From the NCBI RefSeq assembly GCF_022129445.1, contig NZ_JADQAQ010000028.1:1-58848 (forward strand): a stretch of 58,848 nucleotides of DNA. Direction: 5' to 3'. The notes below the pieces were generated by a model that ran no database searches, was not told the DNA's origin, and saw only the letters and a program-made list of their open reading frames with translations. Source of the stretch: Photobacterium sp. Ph5 (lineage in GTDB: Bacteria > Pseudomonadota > Gammaproteobacteria > Enterobacterales > Vibrionaceae). Positions within the stretch are counted from its first letter, which is position 1, and each line of letters begins with the position of its first letter. Positions 18,438 through 30,700 of the stretch are shown here, one piece after another. The translations under genes and the position numbers were made by a program.

Positions 18438-20285
18438 CTAGTTAACTGTGCTGCAGTTTAAACAAAACGCATAACGACCATTCGGATCGTTAAAGTTACT
18501 AAGAGATGTCAGATCTTTTGCAACCTTAGTTACTGGAGCCAATGCGTTAGGTGTCTCGCCTAAGACCATCGCCATTACTTGTGTTTTTACTTCCCCTGAC
18601 ATTTCTTTGAAGAATTGTTGGATAGGAGAAAGAGGCTGTTGCATCCACACCAATTGGTAATCATCAACTTTAGCAAGTGATACCGCTTCAGTAATAGCGG
18701 TATCAAAATCACCGAGTTCATCAACTAAACCGCGCTCTTTAGCGTCTTTACCTGTCCATACTCGGCCTTGAGCAATTTTATCCGCTTGCTCAAGTGACAT
18801 ATGACGGTATTTGCTGACTAAACCAATGAAGCGTTGGTAGCCATTATCAACCCCAAGTTGGAAAACTTTACCGATATTTTCAGGAAGCGCACGTGTTACA
18901 CCGACACCTGTAAAAGGAGTGGTGCCTACGCCATCACTATAAACGCCAAGTTTTTCTAGACTTTTCTCAAATGTGGTTAAAATAGCAAAAATACCAATAG
19001 AGCCTGTGATGGTTGTTGGTTGTGCGATAATTTTATCTGCACTTGAAGAGATCCAGTAACCACCAGATGCGGCAACACTCGACATCGAAACAACAACAGG
19101 TTTACCCGCCGCTTTTAAGGCATCGACTTCATTACGGATCACTTCAGAAGCAAAGGCACTGCCTCCTGGGCTATCGACACGTAAGATCACAGATTTTACA
19201 TCGTTATCAAAGCGAGCTTTGCGAAGTAGTGCTGCAATCGTGTCACCACCTGCTGTACCTTGGCTACTCTTACCATCAACAATGGCGCCACTTGCAACAA
19301 CGACAGCTACTTTGTTATCTGATGGTTGTTGATCATCAACCAGCATAGATAAGTAATCGTAGTAGCTGATCTGCTTAAAGCTGTGCTCACCGTTATCACC
19401 AAATTCTTTGATTAAGATTTGGCTTAATTGAGGACGGGTTACCAACTCATCAACAAGACCCATTTTTTTACTCAGTTGAGCAAAGTCTCCCTTAACCGCA
19501 GTGAGTTGTTCAATAAAGCTGTCCATTTCTGGTGTCAGTGTTTTAGCATCAATATTACGATTTTTCGCCACATCAGATGTATAAGCATGCCACAGTTGAT
19601 CTAACCAAACCGTATTGGCTTCTTTCGCTGCGGCAGACATACCATCACGAATATAAGGTTCGACAAATGATTTGTAAGTACCGACACGGAAAACATGGGT
19701 GGTGACATCCAGCTTTTCTAATAGTGTTTTATAATAAAGCGTATAAGTGCCGTAGCCTGTTAGCATGATACCGCCATCTGGCGACATGAAGATCTTGTCG
19801 GCATAACTCGCGAGATAGTATTGGCTTTGGCTGTAATGGCCACCATAAGCATAAACAGGTTTACCGGATGCTTTAAACTCTTGAATGGCTTTTGCAATAT
19901 AACGCAGCTTAGTCAGGCTTGTTTCTGGCATGTTTTTAAGGTTTAACACCAGGCCAGTGATAGAGCTATCGGTAGTTGCAGTACGGATGGCTTCGACAAT
20001 ATCGAATAAAACGTTTTGCTCAACGGGTGGTTGCCCCATCACATCACTAATAACGCTATCTAACGGATTGTCATAGTTTTTCTGCTCAACAATCGGACCT
20101 GATAGGTTAAGTACAAGTGCCGATGCCTCTGGTTTTTCAGCGCTGTCATCATTGTCACTAAAAGCAAAAATAATGGCACCGACAATCAGTAGGAAAATTA
20201 AGTTAAGAATAAACTTACGGGTAAAGTTGACTAACTTCCAGATTGTTCTGAAAAACGCTCCAATCCCTGTGAATATGGCTTTCAT
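18438..20285 (-). CDS. sppA: Signal peptide peptidase SppA (protease IV)
   Basis: A 615-residue membrane-anchored serine/lysine protease that degrades cleaved signal peptides. From the ATG at 20283-20285 it starts MKAIFTGIGAFFRTIWKLV, followed by one membrane helix (LNLIFLLIVGAIIFAF). The catalytic lysine is in GTYKSFVEPY (about residue 205) and the serine in SVAASGGYW (about residue 407), matching K209/S409 of the E. coli enzyme. Two tandem ClpP-like domains are present. Ten upstream codons in frame are rejected because AAAGAGAT lies before 20285. It is divergent from fadH. Confidence 0.95.
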   Translation of the reverse strand: MKAIFTGIGAFFRTIWKLVNFTRKFILNLIFLLIVGAIIFAFSDNDDSAEKPEASALVLNLSGPIVEQKNYDNPLDSVISDVMGQPPVEQNVLFDIVEAIRTATTDSSITGLVLNLKNMPETSLTKLRYIAKAIQEFKASGKPVYAYGGHYSQSQYYLASYADKIFMSPDGGIMLTGYGTYTLYYKTLLEKLDVTTHVFRVGTYKSFVEPYIRDGMSAAAKEANTVWLDQLWHAYTSDVAKNRNIDAKTLTPEMDSFIEQLTAVKGDFAQLSKKMGLVDELVTRPQLSQILIKEFGDNGEHSFKQISYYDYLSMLVDDQQPSDNKVAVVVASGAIVDGKSSQGTAGGDTIAALLRKARFDNDVKSVILRVDSPGGSAFASEVIRNEVDALKAAGKPVVVSMSSVAASGGYWISSSADKIIAQPTTITGSIGIFAILTTFEKSLEKLGVYSDGVGTTPFTGVGVTRALPENIGKVFQLGVDNGYQRFIGLVSKYRHMSLEQADKIAQGRVWTGKDAKERGLVDELGDFDTAITEAVSLAKVDDYQLVWMQQPLSPIQQFFKEMSGEVKTQVMAMVLGETPNALAPVTKVAKDLTSLSNFNDPNGRYAFCLNCSTVN

Positions 20286-20488
20286 GAATGATCTCTTTAA
20301 TGATTCTTGAGGCATATCGTATCGTACTCATTAACTAATTTCAGTAAATTTACTATTAGAAGACATATCAAAACAAGGCATTGAGTAAATAGTCGTGTTG
20401 TTAGTCATCGAAGGGATAGGAAAAGTGCGCGAAAGCACAAATGTTAACTTAATGTAAACAAATGTTTGAAATGGCATCGCAGGGTTAA

Positions 20489-22540
<2,052 letters not shown>

Positions 22541-22560
22541 CTATCCATAAACGCGAGATA

Positions 22561-22590
22561 TAGAAACGACAGCTTTTGCTGTCGTTTCTA
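22561..22590. terminator. fadH / yjbH-like bidirectional terminator
   Basis: TAGAAACGACAGC and GCTGTCGTTTCTA form a perfect 13-bp stem with a TTTT loop, between the convergent stops at 22540 and 22604. Confidence 0.82.
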
Positions 22591-22603
22591 GTATTAAAGA
22601 TTG

Positions 22604-24748
22604 TTACTGAGTGATAGAAACATAACGAATATAAGCATTGCGTAAACGTTGTGTATTCGCTTTGAAGTAAGCACTCGTTAAACGGCTTTGTCCTTGATAT
22701 TGTCGAGCTAAATTATGTTGAATATCATTAGAACCGCCAAGTCCTGTATTTAAGTTATTGTGCCCATCTTCATTACCAACACGCGTCTGTAATGAGTAGG
22801 TAAATTGGTCAATACCTCTAACTTGAAGATATCCTGGATTCATATCACGCCATGGTGTTAAAGGTAATGAAATACTTAAGGTTAAGAAATCTTCATATTG
22901 ATTTGCTCCTTGAGCTTTTGAGGTTAGGTAACTCGCACTTAAACGTGTATCACCTAACCAGTGGCTAGAGGTTGCTTTAATGCCTCGATCACCTTTCCAA
23001 AACTCACCACCTTGTAACTCTAATTGCCAATTCCAATCAGGATAAGAAAACTGATATTTTGCTAAACGTACACCTTTATCTGATGTGTGTTTACCGTTTT
23101 TATATTCATCTTCTGGACGGAATTGACTCACTTTAAAGCCAAGATCATGAAAACCATTAGGTGATATCCAATTTGTTTCATTCATCCCTCCCCAATAGTC
23201 ACCATACATATAACCAGCAGTGAATTGGGTCATAATATTTTGTGGTAATTTAAATGCTTGATGGAGGAATAGACGATTGATTTCGTTATCGTAAGCTGAA
23301 TTACCCCAAATTTCGCCCTCTTTAAAATCATCACTTTCGGCAACCGGTAAGGTATGGCGAATATCAATAGCAGCACCTTGCCATAAAGGGGTATACAGGT
23401 TAGTCACCAATGCTAACGAGTAATCAAAAAAGCCGTATTCTGTTGCTGTTCGATGAGCAAGTTCTGGAGAAATGATGACTTGGCTGCGACCAAAACCATT
23501 ATTGATTTTATTGATCAGCCATGTGGTATTGTTAAATGCTGTTTTTGCATTGTAACTATTAAAAGTCAGCGATTGACATGAAGAGCCATTTTTTAAGAAA
23601 TCACGATAACAGGTCATTTCTGTATTTACAGTAAACATAGGAATACCGTTAGTTAGCATAATGAGCTCAACATTTTGTTGGGTATCATTTTTGCCTAATT
23701 TAGCCATTTTTGAAAAATCAGAAAATGTGTCACTGCCTGCGTGTTCAGCAATAATTCCAAGTGCAACACCTACACCATCCATTGGATTGTGGTTATAACG
23801 TCTATTTTCTAGTGCGATAACTAGATTATCTTGATGTTTACCTATTTGAAGATTAATGAATCCATCATTTCGTAAGGCTGTAATTAAACGTTGTAAGCTG
23901 CTGTTTTGATTCTGGGCTAATTGTTGGTCGACCGTTTTTTGTAAATCAATTGCTTGAGTATTCGATAAATCTTTACGGACATTGTTGTTGTAACCAAGTA
24001 AAGGCACGGCAGCGTTGATCCCCCACACGGTTTGATCACTATTTTTGTGGCCAGTATAAAGCTCATAATCAAGGCTTAGTTGTACGCCATAGGGAAGCAG
24101 GTTTTCTGGCGTAAAAAGTTTTGCGTTGGCATTAAATTCGGCAGCATCATATTCTCCTGTTATTTGTAAAAAGGATAAAGGTTGCCATTCAGCGCCACCA
24201 AAAGGACCATTCATAATGCCTGAGGCGAGACTTGATTGACCATAACCAGCGCTTAATCGAAGATTTAAGGTGTCAAAGGTGGTATCTGCAACAATATATT
24301 TGGTATCAAAGTTATTTGCTTCTCCACCAATATCTTGCGCACCGACCGCAAGATGTACCCCTGTATAATCATAAATAAAAGGGAGCTGGTATTTTAGGGA
24401 TGCTGATAGATCTCGAATACCGCAACCGTCGGTATAACAGTTACTGTCATAGTCTCGAGTAACAATTCGCCCGCCAGCTTCTAAACCTTTAAATATACCA
24501 GCTGCAAAAAACCAATCATCAAGCTTTGCAATACTGTTTTGATAAGGAACACCTTGATGAAAAGATAAATTAAAGTCACCAGTGTCAATAACTTGTGCGT
24601 TAGGAGTAAACATCAAGCCAGTATAGCTTTGGCTTGATGGTAGGTTATCAACACTTTTCGCTATAGCGATATGGCTTGAAAAAAAAGCGGATAGAGAAAG
24701 TGTGAGTAATGAATAAGGAAAATTAAACGGTAAACGCATGAAAGACAT
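22604..24748 (-). CDS. YjbH-domain outer-membrane protein
   Basis: A 714-residue exported protein with a signal peptide ending in SSHIAIA, then SYTGLMFTPNAQVIDTGDFNLSFHQG, the typical YjbH/WbfC opening. The rest is long alternating beta-strands with NGPFGGAEW and YTGHKN-type turns, consistent with a large outer-membrane barrel. YjbH proteins occur with exopolysaccharide and capsule loci, and here the gene sits on the flank of such a locus. The start is ATG at 24748 or 24739; the second has GGATG before it. It lies 85 bases after the lipoprotein gene, probably in one transcription unit with ompA-like and lipoprotein genes, attenuated by a hairpin between them. Confidence 0.85.
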   Translation of the reverse strand: MSFMRLPFNFPYSLLTLSLSAFFSSHIAIAKSVDNLPSSQSYTGLMFTPNAQVIDTGDFNLSFHQGVPYQNSIAKLDDWFFAAGIFKGLEAGGRIVTRDYDSNCYTDGCGIRDLSASLKYQLPFIYDYTGVHLAVGAQDIGGEANNFDTKYIVADTTFDTLNLRLSAGYGQSSLASGIMNGPFGGAEWQPLSFLQITGEYDAAEFNANAKLFTPENLLPYGVQLSLDYELYTGHKNSDQTVWGINAAVPLLGYNNNVRKDLSNTQAIDLQKTVDQQLAQNQNSSLQRLITALRNDGFINLQIGKHQDNLVIALENRRYNHNPMDGVGVALGIIAEHAGSDTFSDFSKMAKLGKNDTQQNVELIMLTNGIPMFTVNTEMTCYRDFLKNGSSCQSLTFNSYNAKTAFNNTTWLINKINNGFGRSQVIISPELAHRTATEYGFFDYSLALVTNLYTPLWQGAAIDIRHTLPVAESDDFKEGEIWGNSAYDNEINRLFLHQAFKLPQNIMTQFTAGYMYGDYWGGMNETNWISPNGFHDLGFKVSQFRPEDEYKNGKHTSDKGVRLAKYQFSYPDWNWQLELQGGEFWKGDRGIKATSSHWLGDTRLSASYLTSKAQGANQYEDFLTLSISLPLTPWRDMNPGYLQVRGIDQFTYSLQTRVGNEDGHNNLNTGLGGSNDIQHNLARQYQGQSRLTSAYFKANTQRLRNAYIRYVSITQ

Positions 24749-24775
24749 CCGTGTATAGATTAATAGAAACGACGA

Positions 24776-24803
24776 AAGGCATCGTAAATGCGATGCCTTT
24801 TTA
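24776..24803. terminator. Hairpin between lipoprotein and yjbH-like gene
   Basis: AAAGGCATCG-TAAA-TGCGATGCCTTT: a 10-bp stem. Leftward it is followed only by CGTCGTTTC, so it is a partial terminator or attenuator for the lipoprotein transcript. Confidence 0.6.
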
Positions 24804-24832
24804 GGTATTAATTAATTAATATTGATAGAGGT

Positions 24833-25747
24833 TTAACCGTTAGGGTTATCGCCATCACTACCACCAGTACCACCTGTTGGTGGTTTAGTTGGGTCTTCTG
24901 GCCTTGTTGGTGGCTTAACGTCAAGCACTGGAATAGATGGAGCCGACTCTATATCTTCTTTTGTTATATCTTCTGTTTTTTGAGCATCAAATGTAGCTGG
25001 TGGTAATGTGTCTGCTGTTATTGCAATTGGTGTTGCTGCATCAAAGTTAGGATATTGATGAAGAATAATAGCGGCTTGGTTTTTACTTACTTGAGCTATT
25101 TCGGATGGTGAAGCGTCAGGGTAAAGTGCTTGAACATCAGAAACAGCAACGGTTGTCGCAAGTACTTTTTTATGAAGAGCTTTATTTTCATCATTGTTAA
25201 GTTTGCTAATTGCAGATTCAACATCTTGTAGGTAAGTACTAAAACTATCGCAAATGCCATTATTAACAACATCACTTAGTCCTAATGAAGCAAAGATTGT
25301 TTGTGCTGTTGCTTCATCATAAATATTATCTTCACCTAATTCATTCGCAATTAACGTCGAAATAGGAGAAGCAGTAGCCTTCTTACCTGACTCAAGTAGT
25401 CCTTGTGGGATTTTATAAGTAACGCTTGATAAGTCTTTACCGTTTGAAATATCAATAGCTTTATAGTTAGGATTATTAGCTTGAGGTGAGAAAGTCACTG
25501 AGCATTTTTCTGGAGAGTTAATAAAAGTTTCATTTTGAGTTTCGATGTTGCCATCAAAATCAGTTGTGCCAACGAGTACGGTATCTTCACCTTCACACTT
25601 GAAAGACCCTTCAATCCCCCAAACTGCACCATCAAAAGCTTGAATTTTTTTTGATTTAACTTCAGGTGTAACACTGTTGTCATTGTCACTACCACAACCA
25701 GCAATAACTAAGCTTGCAATGATTGTCGATAATAATTTGATCTTCAT
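24833..25747 (-). CDS. Lipoprotein of unknown function
   Basis: A 304-residue lipoprotein: signal MKIKLLSTIIASLVIAGCGSD with lipobox VIAGC (Cys18). The residue after Cys is Gly, not Asp, so outer-membrane sorting is expected. The mature domain has two or three cysteines (FKCEGED, PEKCSVTF, NGICDSF) that may form disulfides. The last 35 residues are Pro/Gly/Asp-rich low complexity (PTRPEDPTKPPTGGTGGSDG), suggesting an extended surface or wall-spanning tail. I do not recognise a family. It lies 30 bases downstream of the OmpA-like gene with AAGGAAT before its ATG, and upstream of the YjbH-type gene, so a joint envelope role is inferred. Confidence 0.7.
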   Translation of the reverse strand: MKIKLLSTIIASLVIAGCGSDNDNSVTPEVKSKKIQAFDGAVWGIEGSFKCEGEDTVLVGTTDFDGNIETQNETFINSPEKCSVTFSPQANNPNYKAIDISNGKDLSSVTYKIPQGLLESGKKATASPISTLIANELGEDNIYDEATAQTIFASLGLSDVVNNGICDSFSTYLQDVESAISKLNNDENKALHKKVLATTVAVSDVQALYPDASPSEIAQVSKNQAAIILHQYPNFDAATPIAITADTLPPATFDAQKTEDITKEDIESAPSIPVLDVKPPTRPEDPTKPPTGGTGGSDGDNPNG

Positions 25748-25797
25748 ATCTATTCCTTATTTATGAAGCGATACATTTAAATAAATGAGTAATGGGA

Positions 25798-26778
25798 TTA
25801 TTCAGCAATAACTTGCGTTATCGTTTCAATATCAAGTGATGGTGAGATAATGTCGACACGACGGTTCTGTGCACGACCTTCTTCGGTTTGATTTGATGCA
25901 ACAGGGTCAGATTCACCACGACCTTGAGCAACAATGCGTGTGTTATCCATATTTAGATGTTGACGAAGTGCATCTGCAACCGCTTCGGCACGTTTAACAG
26001 ATAACGTTTGGTTATAAGCTTCAGAACCACGGCTATCGGTATGACCAACAACATAAATTTTTGCAGCATCTTGTTCTTTTAGGCGTTGCTCAAAAGGTGC
26101 AAGTTTTGCGGCATCACCAGTTGTGATGGTGCTGCTATCAAAAGCGAAAGGGACGGTAAGTTTAAGCTCTTCAAGCGTAGCGACAGTAACTTGATCAACA
26201 TAAACGGGTTCTTCAATAACAACAGGTGCTGGCGCGCCCCAATGAAAAGCTAAACCTAAACCTGCAAAGTGGATATCAGGGCCGGCAACATCGTTGTAGT
26301 ATTGGTACTCCAAACGGGTAGAAACATTTTTATTAATGAAATACTCAAGGCCTGCACCTGCTGTAGGCGACCAACCATTGTCGCTATTGGTTACACCAGA
26401 ACCAATTGCATTCCAGTCGTAATAAAAAGCACCCGCTTTAGCGAAGATGTCAACGCTATCTGAAATAGCATAAGAAAACTTAGTAACAAGGTCAGCACCT
26501 TGCGCTTCGTAGCTGCCTTGTCCGTTATCGAGCTTAGCATTGCCTAAATGGGTGTAACCTGTTTCTAAAGCAAACCAAGGTGTGACTTGGTAGCCCGCGA
26601 ACACACCACCGGCAAAATTAGTATCTTCTAATTCAGTTACAGAAGTAACAGCATTATCCATGTTAGTAATGTGGCTTGCACCTACACGAGCACCAACGTA
26701 CCAAGGATTATCGGTTGATGCTTGTACGGAATTAGATACAGCTAGAGCAAGAGGAATCATTAAAATGACTTTGTTCAT
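25798..26778 (-). CDS. OmpA family outer-membrane protein
   Basis: A 326-residue protein with signal peptide (MNKVILMIPLALAVSNSVQA), an eight-stranded OmpA barrel (WYVGARVGASH, FAGGVFAGYQV, FALETGYTHLG, STRLEYQYYND, FAGLGLAFHWG), a short Pro-rich linker (APAPVVIEEP), and a C-terminal peptidoglycan-binding OmpA domain with VVGHTDSRGSEAYNQTLSVKRAEAV. The ATG at 26776-26778 is preceded by GGTGG, and a GTG nine bases upstream is less likely. It is divergent from the wza operon and is the first gene of a leftward set with the lipoprotein and YjbH-type protein. It may be a general OmpA or a dedicated partner; sequence alone does not separate these. Confidence 0.92.
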   Translation of the reverse strand: MNKVILMIPLALAVSNSVQASTDNPWYVGARVGASHITNMDNAVTSVTELEDTNFAGGVFAGYQVTPWFALETGYTHLGNAKLDNGQGSYEAQGADLVTKFSYAISDSVDIFAKAGAFYYDWNAIGSGVTNSDNGWSPTAGAGLEYFINKNVSTRLEYQYYNDVAGPDIHFAGLGLAFHWGAPAPVVIEEPVYVDQVTVATLEELKLTVPFAFDSSTITTGDAAKLAPFEQRLKEQDAAKIYVVGHTDSRGSEAYNQTLSVKRAEAVADALRQHLNMDNTRIVAQGRGESDPVASNQTEEGRAQNRRVDIISPSLDIETITQVIAE

Positions 26779-27235
26779 TATTGCCACCGTATTTTAAATA
26801 AAGGTTAATAGATATTTGAATATTAAACGAGGAGTATATATTTTGTTGCATATGCTGGGGAATGTATTTTTTTGCTGTGTCAGTTGTTTTACTAAAAAGT
26901 GATAACAGCATCACAGTGATGAATAGTATTTAATATCTTTGAAACAAAAATAAAACATATTTTATTTTGTTTATTGTCAATATGTTAGGTATGTTTTTAT
27001 GTTTTTGCTGTAAAAAACTGCGATCTGCAACTAGTTTTAATAAATTGATAGAGTATATAGGTGTGTTAATGCATTATCATGCGAAAAAATTCATATTAGA
27101 TTGGTGGCATTTAACTGCCTCTACCTATCTTACTTTAAAGCAAATGAGGGGCTGTAACCTTAGGGCGGTAGCTTACTTTTTTGTTGGTTAAATTAGACAT
27201 TTCTGTTTTTATTCACTCTTCGCTGTGAGCTAACC
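26779..27235. other. ompA-like / wza divergent regulatory region
   Basis: A 457-base AT-rich spacer with the leftward ompA-like promoter and the rightward polysaccharide operon promoter. The right end contains the JUMPstart/ops element (27141-27176). A 74-codon open frame (26967-27191) overlaps that element and lacks a ribosome site; I regard it as non-coding leader. Confidence 0.6.
27141..27176 (+). promoter_or_regulatory. JUMPstart with ops element (RfaH recruitment)
   Basis: The segment contains the ops core GGCGGTAGCTTAC (27164-27176), preceded by GGGGCTGTAACC, matching the JUMPstart layout found in leaders of long O-antigen and capsule operons. It is 60 bases upstream of wza. In known systems RNA polymerase pauses here and loads RfaH, which suppresses termination across the operon. 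Confidence 0.9.
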
Positions 27236-28366
27236 ATGACGTTATCAAGAAAAATCATATCTACAGTTTCAGTTACCTTATTGCTAACTGGATGTAGTAT
27301 TCCAGGTTCGAATATCAATATTGATAATAAACAAGTGATCGCAACTAGCTCTGAAGATACTGCGTTAGATAATATAAATGTCTATCCATTAACCGCTACA
27401 ACGGTAAGCCAATATAAACTTACTCCAATTTCAGCGCGAACCAATAGCACACTTGAAAATGAATTAAAGCATTATGAATATCATATTGGTCCAGGAGATA
27501 TTTTAAATGTCACTATTTGGGATCATCCTGAACTAACCATACCAGCGGGCTCTTATCGAAGTGCGAGTGAAGCAGGTAACTGGGTACATGCTGATGGTAC
27601 TATCTTTTATCCTTATATTGGTAAAGTAAAAGTTGCAGGCAAAACCGTTACTCAAGTACGTAAGGAAATTGCCCGTCGATTAGCCGCTTATATTGAAGCG
27701 CCACAAGTTGATGTAAATGTTGCTTCTTTCCGATCTAAAAAAACCTATATCACGGGCGAAGTAAAGAATCCTGGACCGCAAGCAATAACTAATATTCCGT
27801 TAACACTGCTTGATGCAGTGAATAAATCGGGTGGTTTAGCGAAAGATTCTGATTGGCGTAATGTAACCTTGACGCGAAATGGTAAAGATCAACAAGTTTC
27901 CTTATACGCATTAATGCAACGTGGTGATTTAACTCAAAATAGGTTACTACAAGATGGTGATATTGTGCATATTCCTCGAGATGATGCACAAAAAGTCTTT
28001 GTGATGGGCGAAGTAAATAAGCCGCAGTTATTAAAAATTGATCGTGCTGGTATGAGCTTAACAGAAGCACTTAGTAATGTTGGTGGTATTAACGAACTAG
28101 AAGCTGATGCGACTGGGGTATTTGTTATTCGCTCAAAAGAAACAACGAAGCCTAATGATCCTATCGCAGATATTTATCAATTAAACATTAAAGATGCGAC
28201 AGCATTGGTGATAGGTACTGAATTTGATTTAAAACCTTACGATATTGTTTACGTCACCGCTGCGCCAATTACGCGTTGGAATCGTGTTATTAAACAATTA
28301 TTGCCTACTATTACCGGGTTTAATAGCTTAACTGAAGGTGTTAATCGTTTTGTCGATTTGAAATAG
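27236..28366 (+). CDS. wza: Polysaccharide export outer-membrane lipoprotein Wza
   Basis: A 376-residue outer-membrane translocon subunit. It has a lipoprotein signal with lipobox LLTGC (Cys at about 20), the polysaccharide export (Poly_export) motif [19 protein letters not shown] at about residues 82-100, [19 protein letters not shown], then SLBB repeats ([13 protein letters not shown] and [13 protein letters not shown]). The C-terminal helix ([18 protein letters not shown]) would span the outer membrane. It is the first gene after the ops element. Length matches Wza (379 in E. coli). Confidence 0.95.
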   Translation: MTLSRKIISTVSVTLLLTGCSIPGSNINIDNKQVIATSSEDTALDNINVYPLTATTVSQYKLTPISARTNSTLENELKHYEYHIGPGDILNVTIWDHPELTIPAGSYRSASEAGNWVHADGTIFYPYIGKVKVAGKTVTQVRKEIARRLAAYIEAPQVDVNVASFRSKKTYITGEVKNPGPQAITNIPLTLLDAVNKSGGLAKDSDWRNVTLTRNGKDQQVSLYALMQRGDLTQNRLLQDGDIVHIPRDDAQKVFVMGEVNKPQLLKIDRAGMSLTEALSNVGGINELEADATGVFVIRSKETTKPNDPIADIYQLNIKDATALVIGTEFDLKPYDIVYVTAAPITRWNRVIKQLLPTITGFNSLTEGVNRFVDLK

Positions 28367-28431
28367 ATAAAACGTCGAATTTAAAGAAAGCAGTTAAATA
28401 AACCTATATTGACTCGAATGGAAAATGATTC

Positions 28432-30600
28432 ATGAGTTTAGCTCAAAATTTAACGAACAAAGCGACACCTAATCAGAGTGATGAAATAGATCTTGGTAAG
28501 CTATTTGGCATATTAGTTGATAACCGTTGGAATATTATTGTTATCACCTTACTTTTTACTTTTATTGGTATTGCTTATGCGCTACTCGCAACACCAATTT
28601 ATAAAGCCGATGCTCTAATTCAAGTCGAGCAGAAGAGTACTGGTATGCCAGCCCTTGGTGGTGACATGGCTGATCTTTTCTCTTCTGAATCAACCGCCAC
28701 TACTGAAATCGAAATTATTAAGTCTCGTATGGTATTAGGCGAAACAGTCGATAAACTGAATTTAACGATTGTTGCCACACCTAATTACATGCCCGTTATT
28801 GGAAAAGGCTTAGCAAGACTTGCTGGAGATAGCGAATCGATCGCCGTTTCTCGATTCCTATTACCTGATTCAGCCCTACAAAGTGGTTATGTGCTAACTG
28901 TTACTAACAGTAAAGACAGTGATTACACGTTAGGGAATGCAGATGGCCGAGAAGTACTAAAAGGGCAAGTCGGTAAACTGGCTGAAAATAAAGGTATTAG
29001 CTTATTAGTCACCGACCTGAATGCAAAGAATGATGCGACATTTACCTTAAGTAAAATTAGTCGACTGGATGCAATTCAAGGTTTACAGCGTGGTTTGTCA
29101 GTGAGCGAGCGAGGGAAGCAAACAGGTATTCTTCAGCTTTCAATGACGGGTGAGAATCGTACTAAAATAAAAGATATTTTAAATGATATCAGTCAGAATT
29201 ACTTTTTACAAAATGTAGAACGTAATTCTGCCGAAGCTGAAAAAAGTTTAGTGTTTCTTAAAAAACATTTACCTGAAATTAAAAGCCAATTAAATAATGC
29301 AGAAGACAAACTTAATCACTATCGTCAATTAAACGAGTCAGTTGATCTTAATTTAGAAGCAAAATCCGCATTAGAAGTGATGGTGAATGTTGAATCACAG
29401 TTAAATGAACTAACCTTTAAAGAAAGTGATATTTCACAGCGATTTACGAAAGAGCACCCAGCATATATTGCTTTATTAGATAAGCGCAAAACCTTGTTAT
29501 CAGAAAAAGCACGTTTAAATAAACGTGTAGAGAAACTGCCGAAAACACAGCAAGAAATTTTACGTTTAACCCGTAACGTTGAAGTGAATCAGCAAATTTA
29601 TGTTGAATTGCTAAACAAAGTCCAAGAGCTAAGCATTGTAAAAGCCAGTACTGTGGGTAATGTGCGCATTTTAGATTCAGCGCAAAGCTATTCACAGGCA
29701 GTGAAACCGAAAAAAGCCTTAATTGTTGTTCTTACAACACTGATAGGTGGCATGCTGTCGGTTGCGATTGCTTTACTTCGTGCAGCGTTCCATAAAGGGG
29801 TTGAAACGCCAGATCAAATTGAAGGAATTGGCTTACCTGTTTATGCTTCAATTCCTTTATCTGACTCACAAACCGAGCTACTGAAAAAACAAAAAGGTAA
29901 AAACTTAACAGTAGAGCAAACCTTGTTAAGTGTTTATAACCCAGCGGATCTATCAGTTGAAGCGCTGCGTAGCTTACGTACAAGCTTGCACTTTGCGATG
30001 ATGGAAGCAAAAAATAATGTGCTAATGGTATCAGGCCCTAGTCCTGGCATTGGTAAATCGTTTGTATCTGTAAACCTAGCATCAGTGATTGCAAAAGCGG
30101 GTCAAAAAGTATTAGTGATTGATGCTGATATGCGAAAAGGTCGCATGGAAACACAATTATGTACAGATAATAAACCTGGTTTATCTGATTACTTATGTGG
30201 CAAACAAGATTTTGGCAGTATTGTCCGTGAAACAGGTGTGAATGGCTTAGAATTTATACCTCGTGGTGACACACCACCAAACCCGTCAGAGTTGTTAATG
30301 CATCCGCGTTTTAAAGCATTAATCGAGTGGGCAGGACAGCATTACGATATGGTGATTGTAGATACTCCCCCTATATTAGCGGTAACTGATGCTGCGATTG
30401 TGGGTGCCCATGTAGGAACCACATTATTAGTAGGGCGATTTGAGCAAAATACCGTTAAAGAAATTGAGGTTGCTAAACAACGCTTTGAACAAAATGGCAT
30501 TGAAGTGAAAGGCTTTATTCTTAACGCCATTGTTCGTAAAGCAAGCAGTACCTACGGCGGAAATTATGGTTACTATAATTACAGTTATGACAGTAAGTAA
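28432..30600 (+). CDS. wzc: Tyrosine autokinase / chain-length regulator Wzc
   Basis: A 722-residue inner-membrane co-polymerase. The N-terminal Wzz domain (membrane helix about residues 35-55) is followed by a long periplasmic coiled coil, a second helix (about 430-450), then the BY-kinase domain with Walker A GPSPGIGKS (about 535-543), Walker A' VLVIDADMRKG and Walker B VDTPP (about 643). The tyrosine-rich C-terminal tail (YGGNYGYYNYSYDSK) is the autophosphorylation cluster. It follows wza directly, whereas E. coli has the phosphatase wzb between them; here none is present. Confidence 0.95.
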   Translation: MSLAQNLTNKATPNQSDEIDLGKLFGILVDNRWNIIVITLLFTFIGIAYALLATPIYKADALIQVEQKSTGMPALGGDMADLFSSESTATTEIEIIKSRMVLGETVDKLNLTIVATPNYMPVIGKGLARLAGDSESIAVSRFLLPDSALQSGYVLTVTNSKDSDYTLGNADGREVLKGQVGKLAENKGISLLVTDLNAKNDATFTLSKISRLDAIQGLQRGLSVSERGKQTGILQLSMTGENRTKIKDILNDISQNYFLQNVERNSAEAEKSLVFLKKHLPEIKSQLNNAEDKLNHYRQLNESVDLNLEAKSALEVMVNVESQLNELTFKESDISQRFTKEHPAYIALLDKRKTLLSEKARLNKRVEKLPKTQQEILRLTRNVEVNQQIYVELLNKVQELSIVKASTVGNVRILDSAQSYSQAVKPKKALIVVLTTLIGGMLSVAIALLRAAFHKGVETPDQIEGIGLPVYASIPLSDSQTELLKKQKGKNLTVEQTLLSVYNPADLSVEALRSLRTSLHFAMMEAKNNVLMVSGPSPGIGKSFVSVNLASVIAKAGQKVLVIDADMRKGRMETQLCTDNKPGLSDYLCGKQDFGSIVRETGVNGLEFIPRGDTPPNPSELLMHPRFKALIEWAGQHYDMVIVDTPPILAVTDAAIVGAHVGTTLLVGRFEQNTVKEIEVAKQRFEQNGIEVKGFILNAIVRKASSTYGGNYGYYNYSYDSK

Positions 30601-30700
30601 TTATTAAGCGTTTTAATTATAAAGAAATACGGTCTTAGGCTTCAGTCGTAGGACCTATTCCCTCAACACCTTAAATAACAATTAAACTTGTTTCATAACA

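Noticed and set aside
26967..27191. 74-codon + strand ORF before wza
   Set aside because: Overlaps the JUMPstart/ops element, has no ribosome site, and no protein-like pattern; better explained as untranslated leader.
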